Under the pieces are notes generated by a model, which saw only the letters and a program-made list of their open reading frames with translations, did no database searches and was not told the DNA's origin. A DNA stretch of 64,000 bases. Source: Diploscapter coronatus (Eukaryota > Nematoda > Chromadorea > Rhabditida > Rhabditidae). Made by a program: the position numbers and the translations under genes. The stretch is from contig OZ038423.1 in NCBI GenBank assembly GCA_964036155.1, forward strand, positions 71,687,249 through 71,751,248. Reading direction: 5' to 3'. This document shows positions 1 to 10,968 of this stretch, in pieces (position 1 is the stretch's first letter; each line of letters begins with the position of its first letter).

Positions 1-804
1 TGAAGGTCTCATTTTTGGATAGACTCTAAAATGATTCGGAAGATTTTTGTTAGAAAAGTCGAGTTTGTCTTTTATATTTGACTTTTCGGAGATTTTCTTC
101 GGAAGAGTCGTTTTTCGATAAATTCAGAAATTCTTTTGAAAGATCGTATCAAGAGTAGAAAATGTGTTAATTTGCAAAAAAAAACATTGAAACAATTATA
201 TAAATTTCAGGTCTCAATCCCGAACCGGAATCGATACGAGTCGAACAAGGCTTCTGCCTCTAGTCGATCGAAACCAACGACGCTGAGCGGCGAGAAGACG
301 GTTCTCGAGCTGAAGTCCAAATCCACCGATGAAGAGCCAGGCAACAGGGAAAAGAAGACACAGCCTCTCAGGGAATCGCCAATCATGAACGAATCCCTGC
401 CGATTCATGTTAGAACAGGTGAAATTTTATGCATATTTGCAGCTTTGCCTAGTAAATGAAAATCATTTTTCCAAGATCTTCGATACCTCAGCAAATATAT
501 TACAAAATGCAATGCAAAAAGAATCGAAAATTGGCAGTTTACTTTTATTGTTCTCTTTCCTAATTATATCGCTTACTTCAAGATTCTGACATTTTCGATT
601 GGATGCATTTTCGAATATTCTCATATTCCAGGCCTCGTGATGACCTCGGAAAGCAGCATTTTGCCTGAGAACTCCCCCGTTCCGTTATCCAACAACGAGA
701 CGGGCGACGAGTCGACTGGGAGTGGAATTGGGAAGAAGAAGACGACTAGGAAAAGCAGAGTCGTCGCCAATTTTACCGGAAAAGTGGAGAAAAGTGCAGA
801 ATAA
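1..804 (+). CDS. 3' end of an unrecognised Ser/Lys-rich protein (5' part outside window)
   Basis: Two exons are visible: 211-418 (after a TTTCAG acceptor) and 632-804 (after ATTCCAG). Only one frame of the first exon is open, and it runs phase 1 into the second, ending in TAA at 802-804. The visible C-terminal part (about 127 residues) is polar, rich in Ser, Thr, Lys, Arg and Glu. It has no hydrophobic segment or motif I know and ends in a basic KKKTTRKSR stretch before the stop, so it is probably disordered. Bases 1-210 are intron-like. AATAAA at 800-805 overlaps the stop, and a GTAAAG donor-like sequence follows at 809, so either a very short 3' UTR or a 3' UTR intron is possible. No function is assigned. 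Confidence 0.7.
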
Positions 805-2069
805 ACAGGTAAAGTCATTTTCTAGACTAGTAATGACGCTTGTCAATGATACAACTCGTGAAATTTGTCTGAAAACTTTAATTACAGGGATTTACTTGCA
901 TTTGTTTTGTTAATCTTCGCCATACAATTTGGCTCATTTTTGTAAAATTCATCTACTTTTCTAAAAAAAAGGTGACTTTCACAATCACTCAAATATTTTG
1001 TATGGCTTATTAACATAATAATTAACAACCATTACTATTGATGTGTCAGTATCTCTGTCCACTGTTTCTCAGTTTTTAGTTGTGATGCCAAATTTCGGAG
1101 CGGGCTCTGTACAAAATGTGTTGCTCTATTCTAATTCACCGGATTTCAGACTTGCAAATTTTCAAACCCGCGAGTGCCCGCATGAAAGAACACATATTAT
1201 TGAGATAAAAAAGAGCACGTCTTCTTTCCGCTTCTCGAAAAACATACTATTTCGTTCATGCGAGCACCCGCGGGTTTGAAAACCTGTCCGTCTGGTCGAT
1301 TTTCAAAGTCCAAAATTTCTCGACTTTAATGCCGCCATTTTACTCATTTAGTATTTCATTTTCCTCGGGCTTTTAATTGGTTTTTGGTGATTTACATTTA
1401 GTATCTTATTTTATTTTTGGCTTAAGCAAAGTTGTTCTAACTACACTCATTTTATATCAGAATTTCCCTAATGGTCTCTATTTTCAACGTTTATCTAGTG
1501 TATTTTATCACCCCTTTGAAATTCGAGTTATCTTTATCATTTCTAATTCCTAATTCTAGGTATTCTTGTTTAACTTTCAAGAGTCCTATCTCGTTTGATC
1601 ATAAAACTAGCCTATTCATTGTAAAGTGTTGGTGTTAGCTAGTGTCGAAATAAATAATAGGCAAAATTTTGGGAGAATTTATTTAAAACTCGAGAAAATT
1701 GACAATAAAATCGCGATGATGACGAGTGTTTAACAAATAAGAATAACAACGAAGAAATGATTGACGATTTGAAGGGGAATTGATAAAATTTTCAAAGAAG
1801 AGAATGGAGAAATAAGAAATAACGAGAGAAATGAAGACCTAACAGAACAAACTAACTCTTGAAAATCAACATTAATGGACGAATACCTACTTTCTAATGA
1901 ATAAACTCGATGAAGACTAGCAAATACACCGCTTACGTAAAATCTGCTCCAATGCTAAATATGAATGAAGCAACTCTCTAAATTTATCAATGGAGCGCAT
2001 TTTCCGTGACCATGTTATTTACTAGTCTTTATCTAAAATTGAGCGTCTATCGATTAACTACTTGCTAAT
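805..2069. other. intergenic, with an imperfect inverted repeat
   Basis: No coding exon could be supported on either strand. It lies tail to tail between the gene ending at 804 and phb-2 ending at 2070. It holds the inverted repeat annotated at 1153-1281. Confidence 0.6.
1153..1281. repeat. imperfect inverted repeat / potential long hairpin
   Basis: The left arm (about 1158-1187, reading TTTTCAAACCCGCGAGTGCC and on) matches the reverse complement of the right arm (about 1253-1281) over roughly 28 bases with two mismatches. The loop is about 65-70 nt. Outside the arms, AGACTTG/AGACGG remnants suggest the pairing once reached further. It could be a small fold-back (MITE-like) element or a transcribed hairpin. 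No target-site duplication was identified. Confidence 0.65.
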
Positions 2070-4058
2070 TCAATAGCCACTTTTTTCTTTGTTGAAGTCG
2101 AGATAGTCGCCGTCCGCGATGTTCAGCATCAGACCGCCCGCTGGCAGGTAGACCTGAAATTAGCATAATTAAAAAAACAATGTTAAAATAGCATAGGGTT
2201 AAGATATCGTACCTTGTTGCTGGACTGCGCAATGTTCCGGGAGATTGTCTGGGCAGCCCGAATCTTTCTCAACTTCAAGAATCCGGGATCGGAACGCATC
2301 GCTTCACCGAGCTAAAATGAAAAATGATGCTAATCTCAGAAATTAGAATATTTTTGGATAGTGCTAAAATTGTATGAGAAGTGAAATTAACATTTCCTAA
2401 ACACTTTAGAAATCAATCTATCGTTCCTCATTGCGAATATTTTGATTTATGTCGCCCTTTACGACCGATTCTCGAACGTTTGGAGAATCAGCTAAGATTA
2501 CGACAATAGAGTTTTTGAAAAATTAAGGATTCTACCACTTGACTATTGTTCCACTTGTGATCTAGTCAGAAACCAAGAATTTAGCAGCGCTTTTTCTAAC
2601 TCCTTTATTTTTAATAGGAAATTGTAAAACTAGCCAATTTAGCCGACTCGGCTTCTCCCTCCGCCTGCACGATCTTTTCCTGTTTCTGCTGTTTGGCCCG
2701 CTCCACGAAGAACGAGGCGCGTTGGGCCTCCTGGAATTTTCAACATTTGAATCAAAATATCGAGTTTTAAAATAGAAGACCCTTCGACTTATACTAAATG
2801 GAAATTTCTAAATTTCTAGTTTTTAAAATAGGACTTTTATTACAAGTTTCAGGTATCACTCAAAAATACCATACCTGAGCAGCGACTTGCTTAGATTCGA
2901 CCGCAGCCGAGTACTGTGCGGAAAAGGCCAATTCGGTGATGGAGACGTCGTCCAAGATGATGTTGAAGTCGAGTGCGCGCTCCATCAACGCTTTGCGCAC
3001 CATGTGGGAGACCTAGAAAATCAAAATTATTCTTTGAAAATAAAATAATAATCGTACCTGTTGGCGCTGAGTGATGAGCTGGGAAGCGTTGAATTTGGCG
3101 ACCACGCCTTTCAGGACCTGAAAAAATCGATAAAATACAGAGAATCAGGAGTCAGCAAGCTTTGATCTACTATCTTTTCTTTGAAAAAAGTAAAATAGTG
3201 AGCCTTGCCTTTGTATTTTTCCAATGTTTACGCATTTAAGAATTTCTAAATAAGTTCGAAAATCCTCACATCATTGCAGATCGAAGGCAGGACCCTCTCC
3301 TCCCAGTTCTGTCCGAGCGTCCTGTAGATCTTGACGAGCTGTTCTGGGTTGGGGCGCGACAGCACACGCAGACCGATGTTCACGATCTGCAGGTCCTTAC
3401 TGCCGGTGGGTGAGCGAATCTGGAAGATTTTTAAAAATAAAAAAAGGAAAATGAAATCCTCCTATCCTATTTTTCCTGCTTTTAAGAATCTTATAAGGAA
3501 GATAATAATTTTCTTTCTTTTCCAAATAAAATATTTTTTAAAAAAAAAAGTTGAATAGAAAATAAAAAAAAAAAAACCTGATTGGGTCTGGCACGAATGT
3601 CGTAGACGACGGGGTACTGGAACCAGGGGATCCTGAAGTGGAGACCTTCCTTGTAGATCTCGTCCGACAGACCGCCGATGCGGTTGAACATCACCGCGCG
3701 GTGACCCGCTTCCACTCAAATATGTTGATTAAACAACTTTCTTCTAATTAGTTTTTTCGACAATTTCAAGAACACGGTGAATTTATTTTAATTTTATAAA
3801 GATCAATTTTTCTTCATGCACTTTTACAAAATTCCTCGAATATGATAAATTCATCAAGTTAACAGAAAACCAGATTTCGAATAAGTTGCTTTTAAATAAA
3901 ATGTAAAAAATAATGAAATTTCCAAAAATACCTGTGAACATAGCCTGCGCGACCCCATAGGCGATGGCACCGGCCGTGGCGACGAGGCCCACGCCGAGTC
4001 CGGCACCCTTCGCGTTCTTCATCGCGTTTTTCATCGCCTCCTGGCCCTTTTTATCCAT
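2070..4058 (-). CDS. phb-2: prohibitin 2 (mitochondrial prohibitin complex subunit)
   Basis: Eight exons: 3932-4058, 3578-3714, 3270-3419, 3058-3117, 2875-3012, 2635-2730, 2213-2311 and 2070-2153. They join in phase to 296 aa, close to the 294 aa I recall for C. elegans PHB-2. An N-terminal hydrophobic segment (about residues 20-42) precedes the SPFH/prohibitin core, with hallmark stretches [54 protein letters not shown] and a [19 protein letters not shown] coiled coil. The family forms large rings with prohibitin 1 in the mitochondrial inner membrane, supporting cristae, m-AAA protease function and mitophagy. Two splice oddities are noted: intron 1 ends TTTGAG (3715-3720), and intron 6 must start with GC (2634-2633) to keep the conserved KLLGEAM. 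A TTTTTCAG-like acceptor is not obvious just upstream of the ATG. Confidence 0.97.
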
Positions 4059-5345
4059 TTTCAGCTCTAAAAATGATTATTTCACGAAAAATAATAGAAA
4101 AATCGAGAAAAACGAATGATGATGCAAGAGGAAACGACGAGTGAAAAATGATGCCAAAGGTATGAATGATAGAATATTCTCCCTGTGAAATAACTTGAAG
4201 GTCGTTATAGGTATTTTAGACTTTATGAATATGTAAAAAATGATAGAATTTCAAGAATAAATCCATGAAAAATGGAAATATTTTGAACAGTCTGATGAAA
4301 ATAAAGGACTGAGGTGGGCGGGGCTTTGATTTGAAACGTGCAAAGGTGCGCAGTTAAAGATAGGATAGGTGAATTCAAGTGATTTCTCTTTTTTTCAAAA
4401 TAAATGTTAAAAATTGTGTCCGAGTACTTTTTTTTTTATATAAATTTTAAAAATGTACCTTTAGGCAACAGAACACGATAAAAATAATAAAGTTAGTGTC
4501 CTCAATGGCGACTGCCCTGGCTTTGAGAACCTCGAAAACCGCTTTTATGCAGTGAAGATAAAATTACAAAACTTGCATAGATTATTTTCTCTACAAAATA
4601 GTGTTTCTCCACTATAAGGATCTTTGGGATTTCCAAGACCAGGGAGGCCGTCATTGCACTTTTTGACTTCAGAACTGTGATCAGCGTCACGAATTATCCC
4701 CCTGATGAAAATCAGCCAAGTCCGAGAGGGACACTTCTGAAGTCCTCCCTTGTCAGAATAGATAATAATTTGAGATACAATCGGTTCAAAATATGCTAAA
4801 TCTTTCTGCGTATTGCATTTTCCTCGCGGATTCTATCATTGCTCACTTATTTCATAGTTCAATCATTCAAAGTACAAAACCATTCATTTTATTGAAATTT
4901 ACCACTCGTCTACATTTTTCTTCGTTGTAACAATTTCGGTTTTCGAGCCTCCTTTGAATTCATTATTTTTCTGGTATCGACATTATATTTTGTTTTCGTA
5001 TGCATCACTCCACACAATTTTTCTCGTCACATGCTCAAGTTTATGTCATAAAATTGCACTTCGTTAAAATTCAATTCATTTCAGAACTTGTCATTCAAGT
5101 TAAAATAAATTTAAATTACAATTATGGCTCATAGTAAATCTAGTTTAATGAAAAAAGCAGCTAAATGATCTAAGGCAGAATTATGCTTAAACTTATTTTT
5201 GCTAAATAAAAACCGTAATTTACAGAAACATTGATACACGTAATGATAGGCATAAACAACGAATTCAATCTCACAAATATTAAGTGGAATTAAAAATGCG
5301 CAGAGGAAGATTATTGGAGCTTAAAGATGTCATAATTAAGTGGAT
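4059..5345. other. intergenic / phb-2 upstream region
   Basis: No exon supported. AT-rich sequence between the phb-2 start and the transporter stop; it would contain the phb-2 promoter and the transporter 3' UTR. Short ORFs here lack splice context. Confidence 0.5.
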
Positions 5346-7533
5346 TTACTCGTCACCAGTGAGATCGTTATTTTGTTGTTGGGCTTGTGACAAATTCGAA
5401 GGTAGTGGACGAGTCTTGGTTTCAGGCAGAAGCAACGTGAGAAGTCCAGCTGTCGCTGATAGTGCTGATAAAACGAGAAAGGGCAGATTCGGGGAGATGC
5501 TTCCCTGGAATGTCAAATTAAAATAGGCATTTTATCAACTTTATGATATGCAAGAAGAAACTAACCAGTAGTCTGATGTACGGAGCCAAAATACTTCCGA
5601 TTCTGGATAATACAGAACACATTCCCATTAAAATCGCCCGAATATTAGTGGGGAAGATCTAAAGAGGTATTTATAAAAAAGAAGATAATTTAAACAAAGT
5701 TGCCTCTCCAGAATACACGTATAAAGCCATGAACGAGCAACTGATGGCGAACTTTCCAATCAACCAGCAAATCAGAGAAATCCACTCGTGATTCGATAGG
5801 AAAATCGGAATAAAGAAACACGCGCCGGCAAGAAAATGACTGCCAGACACGATGAATTTGCGGCCGAATCTAGAAATATTACTCTAAAATTATTTTCGTA
5901 GACTTAAACTACCTGCTAATGAGAATAGGCATGAAAATGTAGGCAGGAAGTTCCACTAAACCGATCAGAATGTAATTTACATACATATTGCCAGCTAATT
6001 GCGTCGAATACAATGACAATCCGAAATAGATGAAGTTGTCGCATGTCCTAAAATCCAATGATGACATTATTAAGGAAAATAGGACTTTACCATAAATAAA
6101 CCAGAACGGTACTATAAAGGATGAATAACTTGTTCTGAATCAGGACAGATAGGAATGACGATTTACTGAAAACTAATTTTAAATTAAATTAAATTAGAAG
6201 AAAACCTAGATTCAGTCTCTTTATCCGCAATGTCATCTCTCGACGATAGATAAGTGAAGAAATCCGCCTTCTCCATCAAGGTGCTGTCGATTTTCTCAAG
6301 CCATTTGTGGGCTTTCTCTGCTTTTTTCTTAGACACTAGGAAATGCAATGTTTCAGGAACAAGTCTAAAGTTGGCATGTTTAGAGTTCAATGCTTTTTCA
6401 CCTACAGGTAACAGATTAACGCAAATATAAGTAGTGGCACAGTTATTGATCCGGTCATGAACCTCCAAGTCGGACTGAAATAGGCTAGCGGAGCTACTAG
6501 ACAGTATCCAATCACCCAGGTAATGCCGAATAAGAAGGTGGTGAAGGAGCGGAGGGATGGAGGTGATAGTCTAAATGAGTTAACTCACTCGTTTATTTAT
6601 ACTAATCGAAATATTTTACTCATATGCTGCTACCCATGCGACGAGATTTGCTCCCTAAAGAAAGCTAAATTAATCTGTATCTTTTTCTACTTTAATTACT
6701 GTATAGCAAGCTCCCTGAATAAGTCTACAGAAAGCGAATGCGTAAATCGATGTTGAAAGAGCCGAGATACAGGATGATAGGGACAGAAATAAACTGCAGA
6801 TTAAGAAGACGGGACGGCGTCCGAATCTAAACTTGCAATAATTCCTTTAAACTTGAAAGGAAAGCTTACTTGTCGCCAATATGAGTGAAAGACGCTCCAC
6901 CAATCATGTTACCGACCATGAAGAATGAAGTTGAGAGTTCCATGAGGTAGGCTCGGTCACCTTTCAGGTCAAACTAAGGTTAGAGTTGAAGCCAAAACAT
7001 TTTAAGGAAAAAGTCACTTGAACTCAACTTTTGCTTATAAACCTAGTTCCAATAGTCGTTTCGAAAATATACCTCCTGAACAAGAGTTATCATCGTCCCA
7101 TTACAATCACCACAGTCCACCGATGTGAACGCGCTCGTCATGATGACCAGCGCGCCTATCGTCCAGGAAAATGAGCATAGAATGACTGCTGCGAGGAGGT
7201 GGACATTTGAACGTCCTGAAATTTGTACCATAAAAATATTTAGACATTCAGTTAATCATTCCTTAACTTGCATTAGTTTAAATGCAAAGGAATTGTTTAT
7301 TTAGGAAAAAATGAACTATAAACTTCCTATTGATTGTTAATCTGATAATGGACTAAGCAATTGATAACCCTACCTATCTGAGTGAGCAATTGATCGGGAT
7401 GCTTCGACCTGGCCAGTAGAGAAGAGACATCGGGTTCCTGAGGCAATGTGAGCTGAGGAATCGACCCGCTCAAGCCGGCGCCCTCCGCGTCGATTGCCGA
7501 CGACGGCACCAGTATCGTGCCGGACGTCGTCAT
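5346..7533 (-). CDS. SLC22-like (organic cation/anion) major facilitator transporter
   Basis: Twelve exons: 7374-7533, 7073-7215, 6870-6973, 6700-6826, 6620-6654, 6406-6570, 6206-6364, 6091-6165, 5913-6047, 5704-5869, 5566-5658 and 5346-5504. They join in frame to 506 aa, the usual SLC22 length. Family marks are an MFS loop DKFGRRP after TM2/3, QGACYTGANLVAWVAAYE, the post-TM6 segment LLVPETLHFLVSKKKAEKAHKWL, RFGRKF in the second half, YSGEIFPTNIRAILMGMCSVLSRIG before TM11 and a LLPETKTRPLP C-terminus. The family moves organic ions across the plasma membrane; the substrate cannot be read here. The extracellular loop after TM1 is short, with a DCGDC pair. ATG 7533 is chosen as the first in-frame Met after the TAA at 7566-7564. 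The intron 5659-5703 begins GC (AG|GCAACT), needed to keep the YSGE-IFPT junction. Confidence 0.93.
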
Positions 7534-8828
7534 ACAGCTCACGCAGCTGGTGCGACAAGGCACTTAATTCCTACCATTAAAAAAAAAATAAAAAACAGCA
7601 GACTAAAGTAACGAAATAATGTCGATTAAAACTGAATGAACTTAAAAAAGTCTTAAGTTCCCATTACTGAACCTTGGAAGACCTATAGATTCGTTTGTAA
7701 TGCATTTGGCAGAAAATTTATGTAGGCTGAAGTTGTAAAAAGGGTGAAAAAATCCATGAGCTTCATACAATCTTTCCGCGAAAATCAAAAATTAATTCCA
7801 AATATTCTCAGACTGTTAGTTTCTGACCTGAACCGACAACAATAAAAATAAATATGAACGCTCAGCAAAGAAATTGAAGGCCCAGATAGTGATGATAAGA
7901 TTGCGCAAAAGGAGTAAACCAGAAGAACAAATAAAGTGATTGTGAATTGAATCGATGTGAAAATCAGGTGAACGGAAAAAATGTAACGAGATAAAAATGG
8001 CATGATAGTGGTGCAGACGATATGGAGTAAATAAATGAAATGAGCTGATTTTTGAGAGAGTTCAAATTTTTTACTTCATGAATTCCTTCGAAAAATATTA
8101 TAAACTCAATTGTTTTTTTTTACATATTTTCGAACTAAAAATGAAATTGCGAATATTCATTCGCATGCATTGAAATTATTCATCCATGTTGTGTCTGCGA
8201 AAATATATCCGCTTGCTTAGTCATAGGGAAAATAGAATTCTGAAATGTTCCACGATATTTGAGAATTTCTAAATGTTTCCCATCAACCCTTCGACAGAGT
8301 TGAGATAATGATGGAAGGTTTTTCCTTAACATATTTGGCTTAACTTATAGCGGTGGGAGCTTCTCTAGTAAAAAGTGGAACTGAAAGATAAGAAGATCAG
8401 TTTTTTCCGATAAAAATAATGGAATGTTGGTGATGAGAGGACAAAGTACATGAGGGTGATATGGATTAGGGGATAATGATCATGTGGAGGTGTAAAGAAT
8501 AAAGAAGAAGAGGAGGGGAAAAGCAAGGAAGTGCTGGGTTGAGCGCTAGAGAGCAATGGGGAGTTTGAAGGCTATAAAATCCACCTTCAAATAATTTTTC
8601 CTTGTAGAAATCACTCATTTTTTCAGAAAAATGGATAATATTAGAGCATCCAACAATCATTTTTTTAGAATAAAAGTATAGAATATATGCTTTCTATGAA
8701 ATGTTTTTATTAGGGATGGCGAAGTTAGGGAATGTTATATCCTTAATCCTTCGAAACTTAATGGATATATCATCCGATTATTTATGCTAAAAAGACAGGA
8801 TGACTAAAAATTGATGAGTTAAGCAAGG
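7534..8828. other. intergenic
   Basis: AT-rich. Short ORFs on the - strand (7785-8660) are low-complexity Ser/Phe/Leu runs without splice signals. Nothing supported beyond the upstream region of the transporter. Confidence 0.5.
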
Positions 8829-9038
8829 TTGAGCAATAAATACCCATCCAATTGTTGCAACACAAATACGCTCGTCCCCGTAATTCTCGTTCTTTCTTTA
8901 GGACAAAGTTCATTTCATTTTTCAGCGGCGGTTTGTCACCTTCAACTTTTTGTTTCCGAAACATCGAAAAATGATTCTCGGCTAATCAATTTACTTCAAT
9001 CATTTGAACGAAAAAAATCGAATGTAAAGGGGAAATTC

Positions 9039-9428
9039 ATGATGTCAAAACTAGAAATGGAAAAATTGGATAGAAAATTGATGAAAAGAGCAATTGGGTT
9101 GGCTATGAAAAACAATCGATGGGAAAAGGAAGTGATGAAGTTGAATCGGAGAAAAAATAACAAAAACCTCATCCTATTCAAATATAAGTGGGTTAGCACT
9201 CTAGTTAATGATGAACTTTATGTCCATTTTGAAAATTTTACAAATAAGGAACATGTGATCCGTTTTATAGAAAAAAAAACATCGTTGTGTGCAACAGCCG
9301 AGGAATTTTTAGGTAACTTTTTAGATTTCGCCCAATATTATAAAAATTCAAGAAGAAGTCGAAACAACCCTATTTTATGCTTAAAAATTTATAAATTTGC
9401 AAAGCACGTGAATTTGAACATAAAATGA
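9039..9428 (+). CDS. hypothetical Lys/Asn-rich protein, intronless ORF
   Basis: A frame open from 8829 to the TGA at 9426-9428 gives up to 199 codons without an ATG until 9039, so the ATG form is 129 aa. An alternative reading is an exon starting at 8925 after TCATTTTTCAG, which would add about 38 residues but needs an upstream start exon I cannot find. The product is strongly basic (MSKLEMEKLDRKLMKRAIGL, KLNRRKNNKN), with a more ordered middle (KYKWVSTLVNDELYVHFENF, then AEEFLGNFLDFAQYYKNSRR). It shows no signal peptide, membrane segment or motif I recognise. The long open frame in AT-rich DNA argues for coding or recent coding status. Its single-exon form is unlike its neighbours, so an isolated young gene, a retrocopy or a decayed fragment are all possible. 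Confidence 0.45.
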   Translation: MMSKLEMEKLDRKLMKRAIGLAMKNNRWEKEVMKLNRRKNNKNLILFKYKWVSTLVNDELYVHFENFTNKEHVIRFIEKKTSLCATAEEFLGNFLDFAQYYKNSRRSRNNPILCLKIYKFAKHVNLNIK

Positions 9429-10037
9429 GAAGAAAGCCGAGCAAAGCATAAATAAACAGGCGAAATCGACTTTATGAGAAAGAGAGAGAGAGAGAAAGAG
9501 AAATGAAGAGTGGAAAAGAGGCATAGAAAAGATATTTGCCAGATTGAACGTTCATATAGCTCGGGGAAAAACGAAGAAGTCGACCATCGTAAATTTTATT
9601 TCTTTCATTTTCATTAGAATATAAACATGAAACAATCAATAACAGAATTTTATCTAGGGAATTTTTGTACAAATTTTCGTAAATTTACTATAAAATCGAC
9701 CAGTCGACGTAGAGAAATTTTAAATAGAATTGGCATTGTTTTCGTTTCATCGTTCGAATTCATATCTATTCCTCGATTTTATTAGTGTTTCTGAAATTTG
9801 AATTGTTGATCATATTCTGCATCTTCTTTTGATACTATTATATTCCGACTAATCAAATTTGCCAATCCTAATACTTTTGAAGTTGAGATTCCCAAAATTA
9901 CTTAATTTTGACATTAAGATATTTTAGAGGGGTAGACGCATAGGTTAACTGTAAAATAACGAAAGGTTATTTCTAATCTTCTGACCCTTAGCATATTTTA
10001 TGACTCATGATTTCGAATTTCACAATTAGAAAAAAAC
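9429..10037. other. intergenic with a GA-rich simple repeat
   Basis: A (GA)n-like tract lies at about 9477-9503. No exon supported. Confidence 0.5.
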
Positions 10038-10968
10038 TTACAATTTATTAAGATGCTCACTAGCATCTGCGACAGTTGGTTGATCTAATGTAGGACATTC
10101 GTCGAGCATAGACTGTGGTACGCCCTTATTCGGGGGACAATTCACGCTGAACGGTCGGATGCCTTCTTCATCCTGAAAAAAGGAATTTTATTTAATAACT
10201 TGAAAAATTCTTATGTTGTTATATACGAAATAAAATGTTTTAACTTGTCAAAGTCTAATGGTTTTTTTTTGCATATAGCGATTAACTATTCTTTTCATTT
10301 CAGGAAAAATTTACTAACTTCAAAATCGAACGACCAAACGCCCACAAATCTGTTGCAAGTCAGAGGGAACACCAAGGAGCGATGACCAGGTCGGGGATCG
10401 ACTGTGTTATTCTTGCAGACTCCTACCATGACTTTTTCGCCCTAAAATTAGTAATTAGAAAAATTATGGAATTCTAGTCATGGTCCCGAAAGTGACATAG
10501 TTATATATTTTGCGAAATTCCAGCTAATGAAAACTGGATTACTTATTTTCATTCAGATGATTAATTTAAATGTTGTAAAATTAAGTTTAGATTTTCCTGA
10601 AAAGTAGATTCGTATTCAAAAAATCGTAATTTTTCAAGTAAAGTTTGCCTTCAGAAGAACATAAAAGACATTTTAGCATAGTCTATTCCCTCTAGTTCTT
10701 GAACTCGGCTAATTATCTTTCATTTCATCAATTTTTACGTGACTTCGTGAACATTCTTTGGTCTTTATCGCTTCAGAGAATGTAATTTACCTTTAAGAAG
10801 ACTCGAACGATTTTTCCATGGTTTCGCTCAGCGCACGCGGTTGAACATTCTACAACCGATTATCATTTTCCCAATTTCTCCTAATTGTTTGGTCTTACTT
10901 CCAACAGCCCCAGTCGATACAAGTTGCATCATAGAAAATATACTGATAAATAGAGCGAATAGTTCCAT
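10038..10968 (-). CDS. secreted six-cysteine protein, unrecognised family
   Basis: Four exons: 10899-10968, 10791-10849, 10319-10441 and 10038-10172, separated by introns with good GTAAG/GTTAG donors and TAG/CAG acceptors. They join to 128 aa ending TAA at 10040-10038. The first exon encodes a typical signal peptide (MELFALFISIFSMMQLVSTG, likely cleavage after VSTG or GAVG). The mature part has six Cys in the order C-x3-C (KCSTACAERNHG), one in MVGVCKNN, one in FPLTCNRF, one in VNCPPN and one in DECPTL, consistent with three disulphides in a small extracellular protein. The VGVWSFDFEDEEGIRPFSVNC segment looks beta-rich. I do not recognise the family. Start choice rests on the signal peptide and the consistent splice phases. 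Confidence 0.8.

Noticed and set aside
5284..5526. + strand ORF across the transporter's last exon
   Set aside because: Antisense shadow of the - strand exon encoding the LLPETK C-terminus.
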